Shown here piece by piece: positions 17,255 through 25,314 of a DNA stretch of 55,569 nt. Every line of letters starts with the position of its first letter. Position 1 is the stretch's first letter. Below the pieces are notes generated by a model. The model searched no databases. It was not told the DNA's origin and was given only the letters and a program-made list of their open reading frames with translations. The position numbers and the translations under genes were made by a program. The DNA comes from Rhodospirillaceae bacterium UBA6219 (GTDB lineage: Bacteria > Pseudomonadota > Alphaproteobacteria > Rhodospirillales > Magnetospirillaceae): positions 1 to 55,569 of the forward strand of contig DISD01000040.1 in the NCBI GenBank assembly GCA_002435715.1, given 5' to 3'.

Positions 17255-18016
17255 ATGACCGTCCATTTCATCGGCGCCGGTCCCGGCGCCCCCGATCTGA
17301 TCACATTGCGTGGCCTGAATTTGATCCGCAAATGCCCCGTCTGCCTTTATGCCGGATCGCTGGTCCCCGCCGAAGTGGTGGCCGAGGCGCCGGCTGGCGC
17401 CCGCGTTCTGGACACCGCGGCGATGAATTTGGACGAAATCATCGCCGAGATCGAAGAGGCCGACGACAAGGGGCTGGATGTCGCCCGTGTCCATTCCGGC
17501 GATCCCAGCATCTATGGCGCCATCGCCGAACAGATGCGGCGCCTGGACCAACTGGGCATCGCCTATGACGTGACGCCGGGGGTGCCGGCCTTCGCCGCCG
17601 CCGCCGCCGCCTTGGGGGCCGAACTGACCCTGCCCGACATCAGCCAGTCCATCATCCTGACCCGCACCGCTGTCCGGTCCAGTTCGATGCCCGAAGGCGA
17701 GGATCTGGCCACTTTGGGCAAAAGCGGCGCCACCTTGGCCATCCATCTGTCCATCGCCAATCTGGCCCATGTGGTCAAGGAACTGACCCCGCTTTACGGC
17801 GCCGATTGCCCGGTTGCTGTCGCCTATCGGGTCAGTTGGCCCGACCAAGCCTTCATCAAGGGCACTTTGGCCGATATCCGCGACAAGGTGAAACAGGCGG
17901 GGCTGACCCGTACGGCGTTGATCCTGGTCGGCCGTGTGTTGGGGGACGCGGAATTCACCGATTCGCGTCTTTACGCCCCCGACCACACCCATGTGCTCCG
18001 TCCGGCAAAGTCTTGA
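17255..18016 (+). CDS. cobM: Precorrin-4 C11-methyltransferase
   Basis: A 253-residue tetrapyrrole methylase (CobM/CbiF) that methylates C11. Its opening VHFIGAGPGAPDLITLRG, the HSGDPSIYGAIAEQMR loop and TPGVPAFAAAAAALG are the family hallmarks. AAGGAAA lies upstream of the ATG, nine bases after the CbiG-CobJ stop. Confidence 0.95.
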   Translation: MTVHFIGAGPGAPDLITLRGLNLIRKCPVCLYAGSLVPAEVVAEAPAGARVLDTAAMNLDEIIAEIEEADDKGLDVARVHSGDPSIYGAIAEQMRRLDQLGIAYDVTPGVPAFAAAAAALGAELTLPDISQSIILTRTAVRSSSMPEGEDLATLGKSGATLAIHLSIANLAHVVKELTPLYGADCPVAVAYRVSWPDQAFIKGTLADIRDKVKQAGLTRTALILVGRVLGDAEFTDSRLYAPDHTHVLRPAKS

Positions 18017-18049
18017 CAAAAAGCAGGGCGTGACGACTTTCGACAGGCT

Positions 18050-18832
18050 ATGATCGCCGCCATGAATTTGGACCTTCCCCGCTTTGAATCCGGCAGCGTC
18101 TGGTTGGTCGGCGCCGGCCCCGGTGATCCCGGGCTGCTGACCGCCTTGGCGCTGCACGCCCTGTCCCAGGCCGATGTGGTGGTGCATGACGCGTTGGTCG
18201 ATGCCCGCATCGTCGCCTTGGCCAACCCCGATGCCCAAGTGGAATCCATGGGCAAGCGCGGTGGTCAGGCCAGCCCCAAGCAGGACCAGATCACCGCCCG
18301 GCTGGTGGAACTGGCGCGGACGGGCAAGAAGGTGCTGCGGCTGAAAGGCGGCGATCCCTTCGTCTTCGGTCGGGGCGCCGAGGAAGCCTTGGTGCTGGCG
18401 GCCGAAAACGTGCCCTTTCGCGTGGTGCCCGGCATCAGCGCCGGCATCGGCGGCTTGGCTTATGCCGGCATTCCGGTCACCGCCAAGCAATGCAATTCCA
18501 CTTTGGCCTTTGTCACCGGCCACGACCAGGACGGTGAAATCCCCGATGGCTTCGATTGGGACAGCCTGGCCCGTGGTGCCCAGGTCATCGTCTTTTATAT
18601 GGGGTTGTCCAAGGTCGAAACGCTGTCACAACGATTATTGGCGGCGGGACGGCGGCCCGACGAGCTGATGGCGGTGGTGTCCAAGGCGGCGACAGCCGAT
18701 CAACAGGTGATGGAAACCACCTTGGGGGCCCTGGTCGCCGATCTGGCGGCCCACCCGTTACCCGCCCCGGCGCTTTTGGTGTTGGGCGGCGTGGTGGCCT
18801 TGCGCCAGAACCTGCAATGGTGGCAACCATGA
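18050..18832 (+). CDS. cobA: Uroporphyrinogen-III C-methyltransferase
   Basis: A 260-residue SUMT that makes precorrin-2 from uroporphyrinogen III, feeding cobalamin and siroheme. Hallmarks are VWLVGAGPGDPGLLTALAL, VVHDALVD, the LRLKGGDPFVFGRGAEEA loop and VPGISAGIGG. There is no fused CysG oxidase/chelatase domain. The start may be 18050 or the ATG at 18062; neither has a clear ribosome site. Its stop overlaps the next gene by four bases. Confidence 0.94.
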   Translation: MIAAMNLDLPRFESGSVWLVGAGPGDPGLLTALALHALSQADVVVHDALVDARIVALANPDAQVESMGKRGGQASPKQDQITARLVELARTGKKVLRLKGGDPFVFGRGAEEALVLAAENVPFRVVPGISAGIGGLAYAGIPVTAKQCNSTLAFVTGHDQDGEIPDGFDWDSLARGAQVIVFYMGLSKVETLSQRLLAAGRRPDELMAVVSKAATADQQVMETTLGALVADLAAHPLPAPALLVLGGVVALRQNLQWWQP

Positions 18833-19584
18833 ACGATGCCTTGATCGGGCTGGAATCGGGGCTGGCGGTGTGCCGGGTGGTGGTGGAAACCCATGGCGGC
18901 CTGCTGACCGGGTTGTTCCTGACCGGGGTGATCGGTTCCCTGTCCCATTGCGCCGGCATGTGCGGGCCGTTCGTGCTGTCGCAGGTGGCGGCGCGGCTGG
19001 AAAGTCTGCCGGCGGCCAAGATGAACGAATTCCGTCGCCTGACCGGGGCGGCGTTGTTGCCTTATCATCTGGGCCGCGCCACCACCTATGGGCTGTTGGG
19101 GGCTTTGGCCGGTTGGGCCGCGGGCACCTTGTCGGGCGGCGGCGTCTTTCGTTATGTGGCCGGTGGTTTGTTGGCCCTGGCCGCCTTGTTCCTGGTCGGC
19201 ATGGCCATCCCGCGCCTGAAGGGGCTGTTGGGCGGCGGTGGCGGCGAATCGTGGTGGAGCCGCCATGTGGCCGGCTTGGCCAAGCCGCTTTTCGCCACCC
19301 CTACCGGTTGGCGCGGCTGGATGCTGGGCGTGTTGCTGGGCTTCATTCCCTGCGGTCTGCTTTATGCCGCGCTGGCGGCGTCGGCGGCCAGCGGCGACCC
19401 GCTGGCTTCGGCTTTCGGCATGCTGGCTTTTGCCGCCGGCACCGTGCCGGTTCTGGTGGTGGTGGGTGGCATCGGCCATTTCGCCATCGGCCAATGGCGC
19501 GAGCAAATGCTGAAATGGGCGCCGCTGCTGCTGGTGGCCAATGCCGGCATGCTGGGGTACATGGCCTGGGCCTTGGTGGCATGA
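18829..19584 (+). CDS. SafE/DsbD-like membrane protein (TauE/SafE family)
   Basis: A 251-residue polytopic membrane protein of the short DsbD_2/SafE type, with about six transmembrane segments. The motif GSLSHCAGMCGPFV near residues 40-55 has paired Cys that in this family face the membrane and may handle copper or electrons; a second Cys lies in GFIPCGLLYAALA. The ATG at 18829 overlaps the cobA stop. Directly downstream is a SCO1-type copper chaperone, so a role in copper supply to cytochrome oxidase is the likely reading. Sulfite export, the family name, is not supported. Confidence 0.82.
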   Translation: MNDALIGLESGLAVCRVVVETHGGLLTGLFLTGVIGSLSHCAGMCGPFVLSQVAARLESLPAAKMNEFRRLTGAALLPYHLGRATTYGLLGALAGWAAGTLSGGGVFRYVAGGLLALAALFLVGMAIPRLKGLLGGGGGESWWSRHVAGLAKPLFATPTGWRGWMLGVLLGFIPCGLLYAALAASAASGDPLASAFGMLAFAAGTVPVLVVVGGIGHFAIGQWREQMLKWAPLLLVANAGMLGYMAWALVA

Positions 19585-19603
19585 CCGATCAACGGAGGTG
19601 GAA

Positions 19604-20188
19604 ATGAAAAAGAAATCCTCGGCTTTGGCCCTGGCCGCCATCCTGGTGGTGATCGGTATCGCCGTCGGCGCCCGTCTGCTGGTGTGGTCGGGGGGTGAGC
19701 ACGCCACCATCGGCGGGCCCTTCACCCTGACCGACCACAACGGACGTACGGTGACGGAAAAGACCTATGCCGGGCGCTGGATGCTGATCTATTTCGGCTA
19801 TACCTATTGTCCCGATGTTTGCCCCACCGCCTTGGGGGTGATGTCGGTGGCCCTGGATGGCCTGAGCTCCGAGGAGCGGGCCAAACTGGTCCCCATCTTC
19901 ATCACCGTCGATCCCGATCGCGACCGGCCCGAGGTGATGAAGGATTACGTCACCGCCTTCGCCCCCGACCTGATTGGTCTGGTCGGCACCGCCGAACAGA
20001 CCAATGCCGCCAAGAAGGCGTTCAAGGTCTATGCGGAAAAGGCCAAGGGCGGCGATCCGGAAAACTACACCGTCGACCATTCCTCGATCCTGTATCTGAT
20101 GGGGCCGGACGGCAAGTTCGTGCAGCATTTCCCCCATGGCACCACCGCCCAGGATCTGCTGGCCGGATTGAAGAAGCACCTGGACTGA
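19604..20188 (+). CDS. SCO1/SenC copper chaperone
   Basis: A 194-residue membrane-anchored, periplasm-facing thioredoxin-like protein that delivers copper to the CuA site of cytochrome oxidase. After an N-terminal membrane segment it shows YTYCPDVCPTALG, the Cu-binding CxxxC, and the later His in VDHSSILYLMGPDG, the third ligand. The start at 19604 has GGAGG just upstream. It lies between SafE and cobB, one base before cobB. Confidence 0.93.
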   Translation: MKKKSSALALAAILVVIGIAVGARLLVWSGGEHATIGGPFTLTDHNGRTVTEKTYAGRWMLIYFGYTYCPDVCPTALGVMSVALDGLSSEERAKLVPIFITVDPDRDRPEVMKDYVTAFAPDLIGLVGTAEQTNAAKKAFKVYAEKAKGGDPENYTVDHSSILYLMGPDGKFVQHFPHGTTAQDLLAGLKKHLD

Positions 20189-20189
20189 C

Positions 20190-21509
20190 ATGTCCACCCC
20201 CGGTCTGATCCTGGCGGCGCCGTCTTCGGGCAGCGGCAAGACCCTGGTCACCCTGGGCCTGTTGGCCCATTTGCGGAACCAGGGAATTCGTGTCGGCTCG
20301 GCCAAGGTGGGACCCGATTACATCGATCCGGCCTTTCACGCCGCCGCCACCGGCCGACCTTGCCTGAACCTGGATTCCTGGGCCATGGCGCCGGCCAGTC
20401 TGGCCGGTCTGATGCAAGAAGCCGGAAGCGATTGCGATCTGGTGGTGTGTGAAGGCGTCATGGGTTTGTTCGACGGCGCCGACGTGCCGTACGGCCAAAG
20501 CGATGGCAGCACCGCCGAAATCGCCGCGCTTTCCGGCTGGCCGGTGGTGCTGGTCGTCGATGCCAGGGGCATGGCGGGCTCGGCGGCTGCGGTGTTGGCG
20601 GGATTCGCCCGGCTGCGTCCCGAGGTCACGGTGGCCGGCGTCATCTTCAATCAGGTGTCGTCGGACAAGCATCGCCGCATGATCGCCGCTGCCTGTGCGC
20701 GGGCCTGCCCGGAGGTGGCGCTGCTGGGCTTCATGCCGCGTTTGGAGAAATTGGTGGTACCCAGCCGCCATCTGGGGCTGGTCCAGGCCTGCGAGCATCC
20801 CGATTTGCCAGCTTTCCTGGCCGCCGCCGCCCAGGCGGTGGGCAGCCATGTGGACGTCGCCGCCTTGCAGGATTTGGCGAAGCCGGCGGCGTTGACGGGG
20901 CCGCATCCCTGTCCGTTGCCGGTCTTGGGCAACCGCATCGCCGTGGCCCGCGATCAGGCCTTCGCCTTCGCCTATGCCGGGGTGTTGGAAGGCTGGCGCC
21001 GGGACGGGGCCGAGATCAGCCTGTTTTCACCCCTGGACGACCAGGTTCCCGACGGCGATTCCCTGTACCTGCCTGGCGGTTATCCGGAATTGTTCGCGGG
21101 GAAATTGGCGGCCAACAGTCGATTTCTGGATGGCGTTCGGACCTTGGCGGCACGCGGTGGGGCGGTGTTCGGGGAATGCGGCGGCTTCATGGTGCTGGGG
21201 CGCAGCCTGCAGGATGCCGAAGGCGTTCGCCACGAGATGGCCGGTCTGTTGCCGCTGGACACTTCATTCGCCAAACGACGTCTGCATCTGGGCTATCGCC
21301 AGGCCCGCTTGTTGGCGGAGGGGCCGTTGGGGCAAGTTGGTACAACGTATCGCGGACATGAATTCCACTTCGCCACCATCGTCGATGAAGGCCCCGGACA
21401 GAAGCTGTTCGCCGTCACCGACGCCGCCGGGATCACGCTGGACCAAGCCGGCTGGCAGAATGGCCGGGTGGTCGCCTCGTTCCTGCATCTGATCGACGCC
21501 AAGCAATGA
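20190..21509 (+). CDS. cobB: Cobyrinic acid a,c-diamide synthase
   Basis: A 439-residue glutamine-dependent amidotransferase that amidates the a and c side chains. The N-terminal ATPase opens with LAAPSSGSGKTLVTLGLL; the C-terminal glutaminase shows VFGECGGFMVLGRSL with the nucleophilic Cys and the conserved YPELFAG segment. It starts one base after the SCO1 stop. The enzyme acts on either cobalt-containing or hydrogenobyrinic substrates, so it does not settle the route. Confidence 0.95.
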   Translation: MSTPGLILAAPSSGSGKTLVTLGLLAHLRNQGIRVGSAKVGPDYIDPAFHAAATGRPCLNLDSWAMAPASLAGLMQEAGSDCDLVVCEGVMGLFDGADVPYGQSDGSTAEIAALSGWPVVLVVDARGMAGSAAAVLAGFARLRPEVTVAGVIFNQVSSDKHRRMIAAACARACPEVALLGFMPRLEKLVVPSRHLGLVQACEHPDLPAFLAAAAQAVGSHVDVAALQDLAKPAALTGPHPCPLPVLGNRIAVARDQAFAFAYAGVLEGWRRDGAEISLFSPLDDQVPDGDSLYLPGGYPELFAGKLAANSRFLDGVRTLAARGGAVFGECGGFMVLGRSLQDAEGVRHEMAGLLPLDTSFAKRRLHLGYRQARLLAEGPLGQVGTTYRGHEFHFATIVDEGPGQKLFAVTDAAGITLDQAGWQNGRVVASFLHLIDAKQ

Positions 21510-21574
21510 TCAGCACTTGATTTAGCCCCCCGGTAGTCCCAATATGTTGCACCGCACAAAGCGCAGGCGATGTT

Positions 21575-21598
21575 GGCAATTAAAATAATTTAATTGCC
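21575..21598. promoter_or_regulatory. Perfect AT-rich inverted repeat upstream of phaZ
   Basis: The 10-base arms GGCAATTAAA (21575-21584) and TTTAATTGCC (21589-21598) flank ATAA. It lies in the 150-base gap before phaZ, 61 bases ahead of its ATG. A TTGGCA (21573-21578), five of six to a -35 box, overlaps the left arm, but no well-placed -10 is visible. An operator is the likely reading; there is no T-run for a terminator. Confidence 0.5.
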
Positions 21599-21659
21599 TA
21601 ACATGTCATTATTGGGTAACAAAACTATCCTTTACGGTCAGTGGGCAGGGGCGAACCTA

Positions 21660-22925
21660 ATGCTTTATCACCTCCACGAGTTGCAGCACGCAGCGTTGGC
21701 TCCGGTTCGTTTGCTGGCCGAGGCCGTACAGACCATGTACAGCCACCCTCTGATGCCCATGTCCTATACCAGCTTCGGCCGTGCCATGGCCGCGGGCGCC
21801 GAGTTGCTGGAACGCACCACAAGGCGTTATCCCAAGCCGGTCTTCGACCTGCCCGCAACCATGATCGGCGGCCAGGAAGTGCCGGTGCGCGAAGTGGTGG
21901 TCTACGAAAAGCCGTTCTGCAGCCTGCTGCATTTCCAGCGCCAGACCGACCGCCGCGACCCCCGCGTGCTGGTGGTGGCGCCCATGTCGGGCCATTACGC
22001 CACGCTTCTGCGCGGCACGGTGGAAACCCTGTTGCCCGATCATGACGTCTATATCACCGATTGGATCGACGCCCGCGACGTGACCCTGGAGGCCGGGCCG
22101 TTCACCTTGGACGATTACGTGGATTACATCCGCGAGCTGCTGCATTTCCTGGGCGCCGACACCCACATCCTGGCGGTGTGCCAGCCGTCGGTGCCGGTGT
22201 TGGCCGCCGTGTCGCTGATGGCCGAAGACAACGATCCGCGCCAGCCCAGCTCGATGGTGCTGATGGGCGGTCCCATCGACACCCGCATCAGCCCGACCAA
22301 GGTCAACAAGCTGGCCACCGACAAGCCGTTGTCGTGGTTCGAGACCCATGTCATCAACACCGTGCCCTACGTCCATGCCGGGCGCGGGCGGCGGGTCTAT
22401 CCGGGTTTCTTGCAATTGCAGGGCTTCATGAGCCTGAACCCCGAACGTCATGCCGGCGAGCACGTCAACCTGTTCCACAATCTGGTGCGCGGCGATGGCG
22501 ATTCGGCGGAAAAGCACCGCGATTTCTATGACGAATATCTGGCGGTGATGGATTTGCCGGCGGAATATTACCTGAACACCATCCAGAAGGTGTTCATCGA
22601 GCACCAATTGCCGGAAGGCAAGTTCACTTATCGCGATCGTTTGGTGAAGCCGAGCTTGATTCAGCACACGGCTTTGATGACCATTGAGGGCGAAAAGGAC
22701 GACATCACCGGCATCGGCCAAACCGAAGCCGCCCACAAGCTGTGCAGCGGTCTGACCGAGGACATGCGCATCCACCACGTCGCCCCCAAGGTCGGCCATT
22801 ACGGCGTATTCAACGGTCGCCGCTGGCGCGAGGAGATTTATCCCCATGTCCGCGACTTCATCCGGACCCACGACAAGCTTACCGTTCTGGCGGACAAAGG
22901 CCATGAACGAGTTGAGCCAGGCTGA
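21660..22925 (+). CDS. phaZ: Intracellular polyhydroxyalkanoate depolymerase
   Basis: A 421-residue alpha/beta hydrolase that mobilises native intracellular PHA granules. The nucleophile box is AVCQPSVPVL, with Cys174 in place of the usual Ser, as in Ralstonia PhaZ1. The acid and base are expected in EGEKDDITG and VGHYGVFNG. The frame is open to 21594 (TTG), but the family begins MLYxLxELQxAAL and is about 419 residues long, so the ATG at 21660 is used. The C-terminal 23 bases overlap the next gene. Confidence 0.93.
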   Translation: MLYHLHELQHAALAPVRLLAEAVQTMYSHPLMPMSYTSFGRAMAAGAELLERTTRRYPKPVFDLPATMIGGQEVPVREVVVYEKPFCSLLHFQRQTDRRDPRVLVVAPMSGHYATLLRGTVETLLPDHDVYITDWIDARDVTLEAGPFTLDDYVDYIRELLHFLGADTHILAVCQPSVPVLAAVSLMAEDNDPRQPSSMVLMGGPIDTRISPTKVNKLATDKPLSWFETHVINTVPYVHAGRGRRVYPGFLQLQGFMSLNPERHAGEHVNLFHNLVRGDGDSAEKHRDFYDEYLAVMDLPAEYYLNTIQKVFIEHQLPEGKFTYRDRLVKPSLIQHTALMTIEGEKDDITGIGQTEAAHKLCSGLTEDMRIHHVAPKVGHYGVFNGRRWREEIYPHVRDFIRTHDKLTVLADKGHERVEPG

Positions 22926-23307
22926 GTGGGAGAGTCTGTGTGACGGCTGCGGCAAATGCTGCCTGCACAAGCTTGAGGACGAAGACACCGGCGAGATCCA
23001 TTACACCAATGTCGCCTGCCGGCTGTTGAACCCGGTGACCTGCGCCTGCAAGGATTATCCCAACCGGCGCGACCATGTTCCCGATTGCGTGCAGCTGGAT
23101 GCCGGCAAGGTGGACAGCCTGCATTGGCTGCCCTCGACCTGCGCCTATCGTCTGGTGGCGGCGGGCAAGCCGCTGCCGTGGTGGCATCCCCTGGTGTCGG
23201 GGAACAAGGACAGCGTCCATCAGGCCGGGGCTTCGGTGCGCGGGCGCTGCATCACCGAAAGCCGGGCCGGCCCGCTGGACCGCCATATCGTCACATGGCC
23301 GGCTTAG
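22903..23307 (+). CDS. YcgN/UPF0260-family cysteine-cluster protein
   Basis: A 134-residue soluble protein with the N-terminal CDGCGKCCLHKLED cluster, then further conserved Cys in NVACRLLNPVTCACKDYPN, PDCVQL and STCAYRL. The pattern is that of YcgN/YkgJ-type proteins, thought to bind zinc or Fe-S; no reaction is established. The ATG at 22903 has AAAGG upstream and overlaps the end of phaZ; the stop overlaps the next gene by 13 bases, so the three genes form one unit. Confidence 0.88.
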   Translation: MNELSQAEWESLCDGCGKCCLHKLEDEDTGEIHYTNVACRLLNPVTCACKDYPNRRDHVPDCVQLDAGKVDSLHWLPSTCAYRLVAAGKPLPWWHPLVSGNKDSVHQAGASVRGRCITESRAGPLDRHIVTWPA

Positions 23308-23996
23308 AAGACCTGCAGATCGAAGCCGATGGCCGACAGGTTCCGGTGATCGTTCGCCGTTCGCCTTTGGCCCGGCGCATGTCGTTGCGTGTCGATGCCG
23401 TGCGCGGCATCGTGCTGGTCTTGCCGATGCGGGGGCGTCTGGCGGATGCCCGGACGTTCTTGCTTTCCCATGGCGAATGGCTGCGTCAGCGGCTGGGGAA
23501 ACTGCCCGATCGCCAGAATCTGGGGGTGGGCCGGCACATTCCGTTGCTGGGGGTGCCCCATCTGGTCCGTCATCGCCCCGACGCCCGGCGCGGCGTTTGG
23601 GTGGAAAACGCGGAAATCCACGTCTCGGGCCAGGAAGAACACGCCTCACGCCGGGTCGGCGACTTCCTGCGGGCCCAAGCCCGTCGGGTGATGGTGGACA
23701 AGGTTCATACCATGGCGGCGCGCCTGGATCGCAAAGTGTCACGGGTCACCGTCAAGGACACGGTGTCGCGCTGGGGGTCTTGTTCGTCCCAAGGCGCCAT
23801 CGCGCTGTCCTGGCGGCTGGTGATGGCCCCGCCCTTCGTGCTGGACTACGTTGTCGGCCATGAAGTGGCCCATCTGGTGGAATTGAACCATTCCCCAGCC
23901 TTCTGGGACATTGTTCGATCCCTGGGTGTGGACCACCATGGCGGACGGAACTGGCTGAAAGCCCATGGGGCGTCATTGCATCATTATCGGCCGTAA
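23295..23996 (+). CDS. YgjP-like (DUF45) zinc metallopeptidase
   Basis: A 233-residue protein with a gluzincin-type active site: GHEVAHLVELNHSPAFW contains HExxH plus a downstream His. It is preceded by the conserved SRWGSCSSQGAIALSWRL segment of the DUF45/SprT-like family. The frame is open upstream without a usable start, so the ATG at 23295 is taken. Substrates of this family are unknown in most bacteria. Confidence 0.86.
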   Translation: MAGLEDLQIEADGRQVPVIVRRSPLARRMSLRVDAVRGIVLVLPMRGRLADARTFLLSHGEWLRQRLGKLPDRQNLGVGRHIPLLGVPHLVRHRPDARRGVWVENAEIHVSGQEEHASRRVGDFLRAQARRVMVDKVHTMAARLDRKVSRVTVKDTVSRWGSCSSQGAIALSWRLVMAPPFVLDYVVGHEVAHLVELNHSPAFWDIVRSLGVDHHGGRNWLKAHGASLHHYRP

Positions 23997-24001
23997 GCTC
24001 A

Positions 24002-24043
24002 GAATTCATTCTGCATAACAGAATGAATTCGTTATTCTGTAAT
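24002..24043 (+). promoter_or_regulatory. Inverted repeat and candidate promoter of the Bcr/CflA transporter
   Basis: A perfect 12-base inverted repeat (GAATTCATTCTG at 24002-24013, CAGAATGAATTC at 24019-24030) surrounds CATAA, and ATTCTG recurs at 24034-24039. A possible promoter overlaps it: ATAACA (24015-24020), 17 bases, TGTAAT (24038-24043). The arrangement is that of a repressor operator. No regulator gene is adjacent. Confidence 0.6.
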
Positions 24044-24068
24044 TCCGTTGTCTCCGGAGCCCTTGGCC

Positions 24069-25271
24069 ATGACCGCGACCCCCTCACGTCCTGACCCCAC
24101 CAGCTTCAAGGTCACCGCCTTGCTGACCGGATTGGTGGCGTTCGGGCCGGTCTCCACCGATCTTTATCTGGCGTCGCTGCCCGACATGGGGCGCTATTTC
24201 GGCACCAGCGTGGAAATGGTGCAGATGACGTTGTCGGTGTTCCTGCTGGGTTTCGCCGTCTCCATGCTGGTTTATGGGCCGCTCTCCGACCGTTTCGGCC
24301 GGCGCCGGGTGATCTTGGGCGGGGTGGTGATCTATGTGATCGGTTCGCTGGCCTGTATGCTGGCCCCCAGTATCGAAGCCCTGATCGCCAGCCGTTTCCT
24401 GCAGGCCCTGGGGGCCTGTTGCGGACCGGTGGTGGGGCGTGCCGTGGTGCGTGACGTCTATCCCCGCGAACAGGCGGCCCGGGTGATGAGCTACATGGCC
24501 TCGGCCATGGCCTTGGCACCGTTCGTCGCCCCCATCCTGGGCGGCTGGTTCCATACCTTGTTCGGCTGGCGCTCGAACTTCATTCTGTTGGGGTTGTTCG
24601 GGGTGATCCTGCTGGTGGGGACTTGGCGCTGGTTGGGAGAAACCAATTCCCATCCCGACCCCCATGCGCTGTCGCCGCTGCGCATGGCCGGCAATTACCG
24701 CACGCTTTTGGCCGACCGTCAGGTTCTGGGCTATGTGCTGGTGGTGGCCACCGCCTTCGCCGGCATGTTCAGCTTCATCTCGGGGTCCAGCTTCGTGCTG
24801 ATCGACGTGCTGGGCCTGCCGCCGGCCTATTTCGGCTTTGGTTTCGCCGTGGTGGTGGCCGGCTATATCGTCGGCGGCTTCGTCGCCGGCAAATGGACCC
24901 ACCGTGTGGGGCTGGATCGCATGATCGGCATCGGGACCATCGGGGTGGCGGTGTCCGGCCTGGTCTGTCTGGCCTTGGCGTGGTCGGGCATTCAATCCCT
25001 GCCGGCGGTACTGCTGCCGTTGATGGTGTTCTTCATGTCCGGCGCCATGGTCATCCCCAACGGCAGCGCCGGCGCCATCGCGCCCCATCCGCGCATGGCC
25101 GGGGCCGCTTCGGCGCTGTTGGGTTTCGTGCAGATGGTGTGCGGGTCGCTGGCCGGCTGGGTCCATTCCGCCAGTTTCGACCACAGCACCCGGCCGTTGG
25201 CGACTTTGGCCGGGTGTCTGGGGCTGGCGGCTTTGACCGCTTATGTGCTGCTGGTCAGAAAGAAGGCGTAA
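24069..25271 (+). CDS. Bcr/CflA-family drug efflux transporter (MFS)
   Basis: A 400-residue inner-membrane transporter with 12 predicted segments. Family motifs are STDLYLASLPDMGRYF in the first periplasmic loop, the motif A loop YGPLSDRFGRRRVILGG, and RFLQALGACCGPVVGRAVVRD in segment 4-5. GGAG lies nine bases before the ATG at 24069; an upstream TTG at 24048 is less likely. Related proteins export bicyclomycin, chloramphenicol or sulfonamides; the substrate here is unknown. Its promoter region holds a strong inverted repeat. Confidence 0.9.
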   Translation: MTATPSRPDPTSFKVTALLTGLVAFGPVSTDLYLASLPDMGRYFGTSVEMVQMTLSVFLLGFAVSMLVYGPLSDRFGRRRVILGGVVIYVIGSLACMLAPSIEALIASRFLQALGACCGPVVGRAVVRDVYPREQAARVMSYMASAMALAPFVAPILGGWFHTLFGWRSNFILLGLFGVILLVGTWRWLGETNSHPDPHALSPLRMAGNYRTLLADRQVLGYVLVVATAFAGMFSFISGSSFVLIDVLGLPPAYFGFGFAVVVAGYIVGGFVAGKWTHRVGLDRMIGIGTIGVAVSGLVCLALAWSGIQSLPAVLLPLMVFFMSGAMVIPNGSAGAIAPHPRMAGAASALLGFVQMVCGSLAGWVHSASFDHSTRPLATLAGCLGLAALTAYVLLVRKKA

Positions 25272-25279
25272 GCGGTCAC

Positions 25280-25305
25280 GGATAGCGGGCTTTCGCCCGC
25301 GATCC
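25280..25305. terminator. Hairpin between convergent MFS genes
   Basis: GGAT-A-GCGGGC (25280-25290) pairs with GCCCGC-G-ATCC (25295-25305) around TTTC. There is no T-run, so termination is inferred from the convergent setting. Confidence 0.5.
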
Positions 25306-25314
25306 CAATCCTTG

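Noticed and set aside
15434..18523. A 1029-codon antisense frame across the cob genes, and a similar 894-codon one at 27019-29703
   Set aside because: Same composition artefact; the sense strand holds clear families with overlapping starts and stops.
21594..21659. TTG start at 21594 or ATG at 21603 for phaZ
   Set aside because: No ribosome site, overlap with the palindrome, and PhaZ family proteins begin at the residue encoded at 21660.
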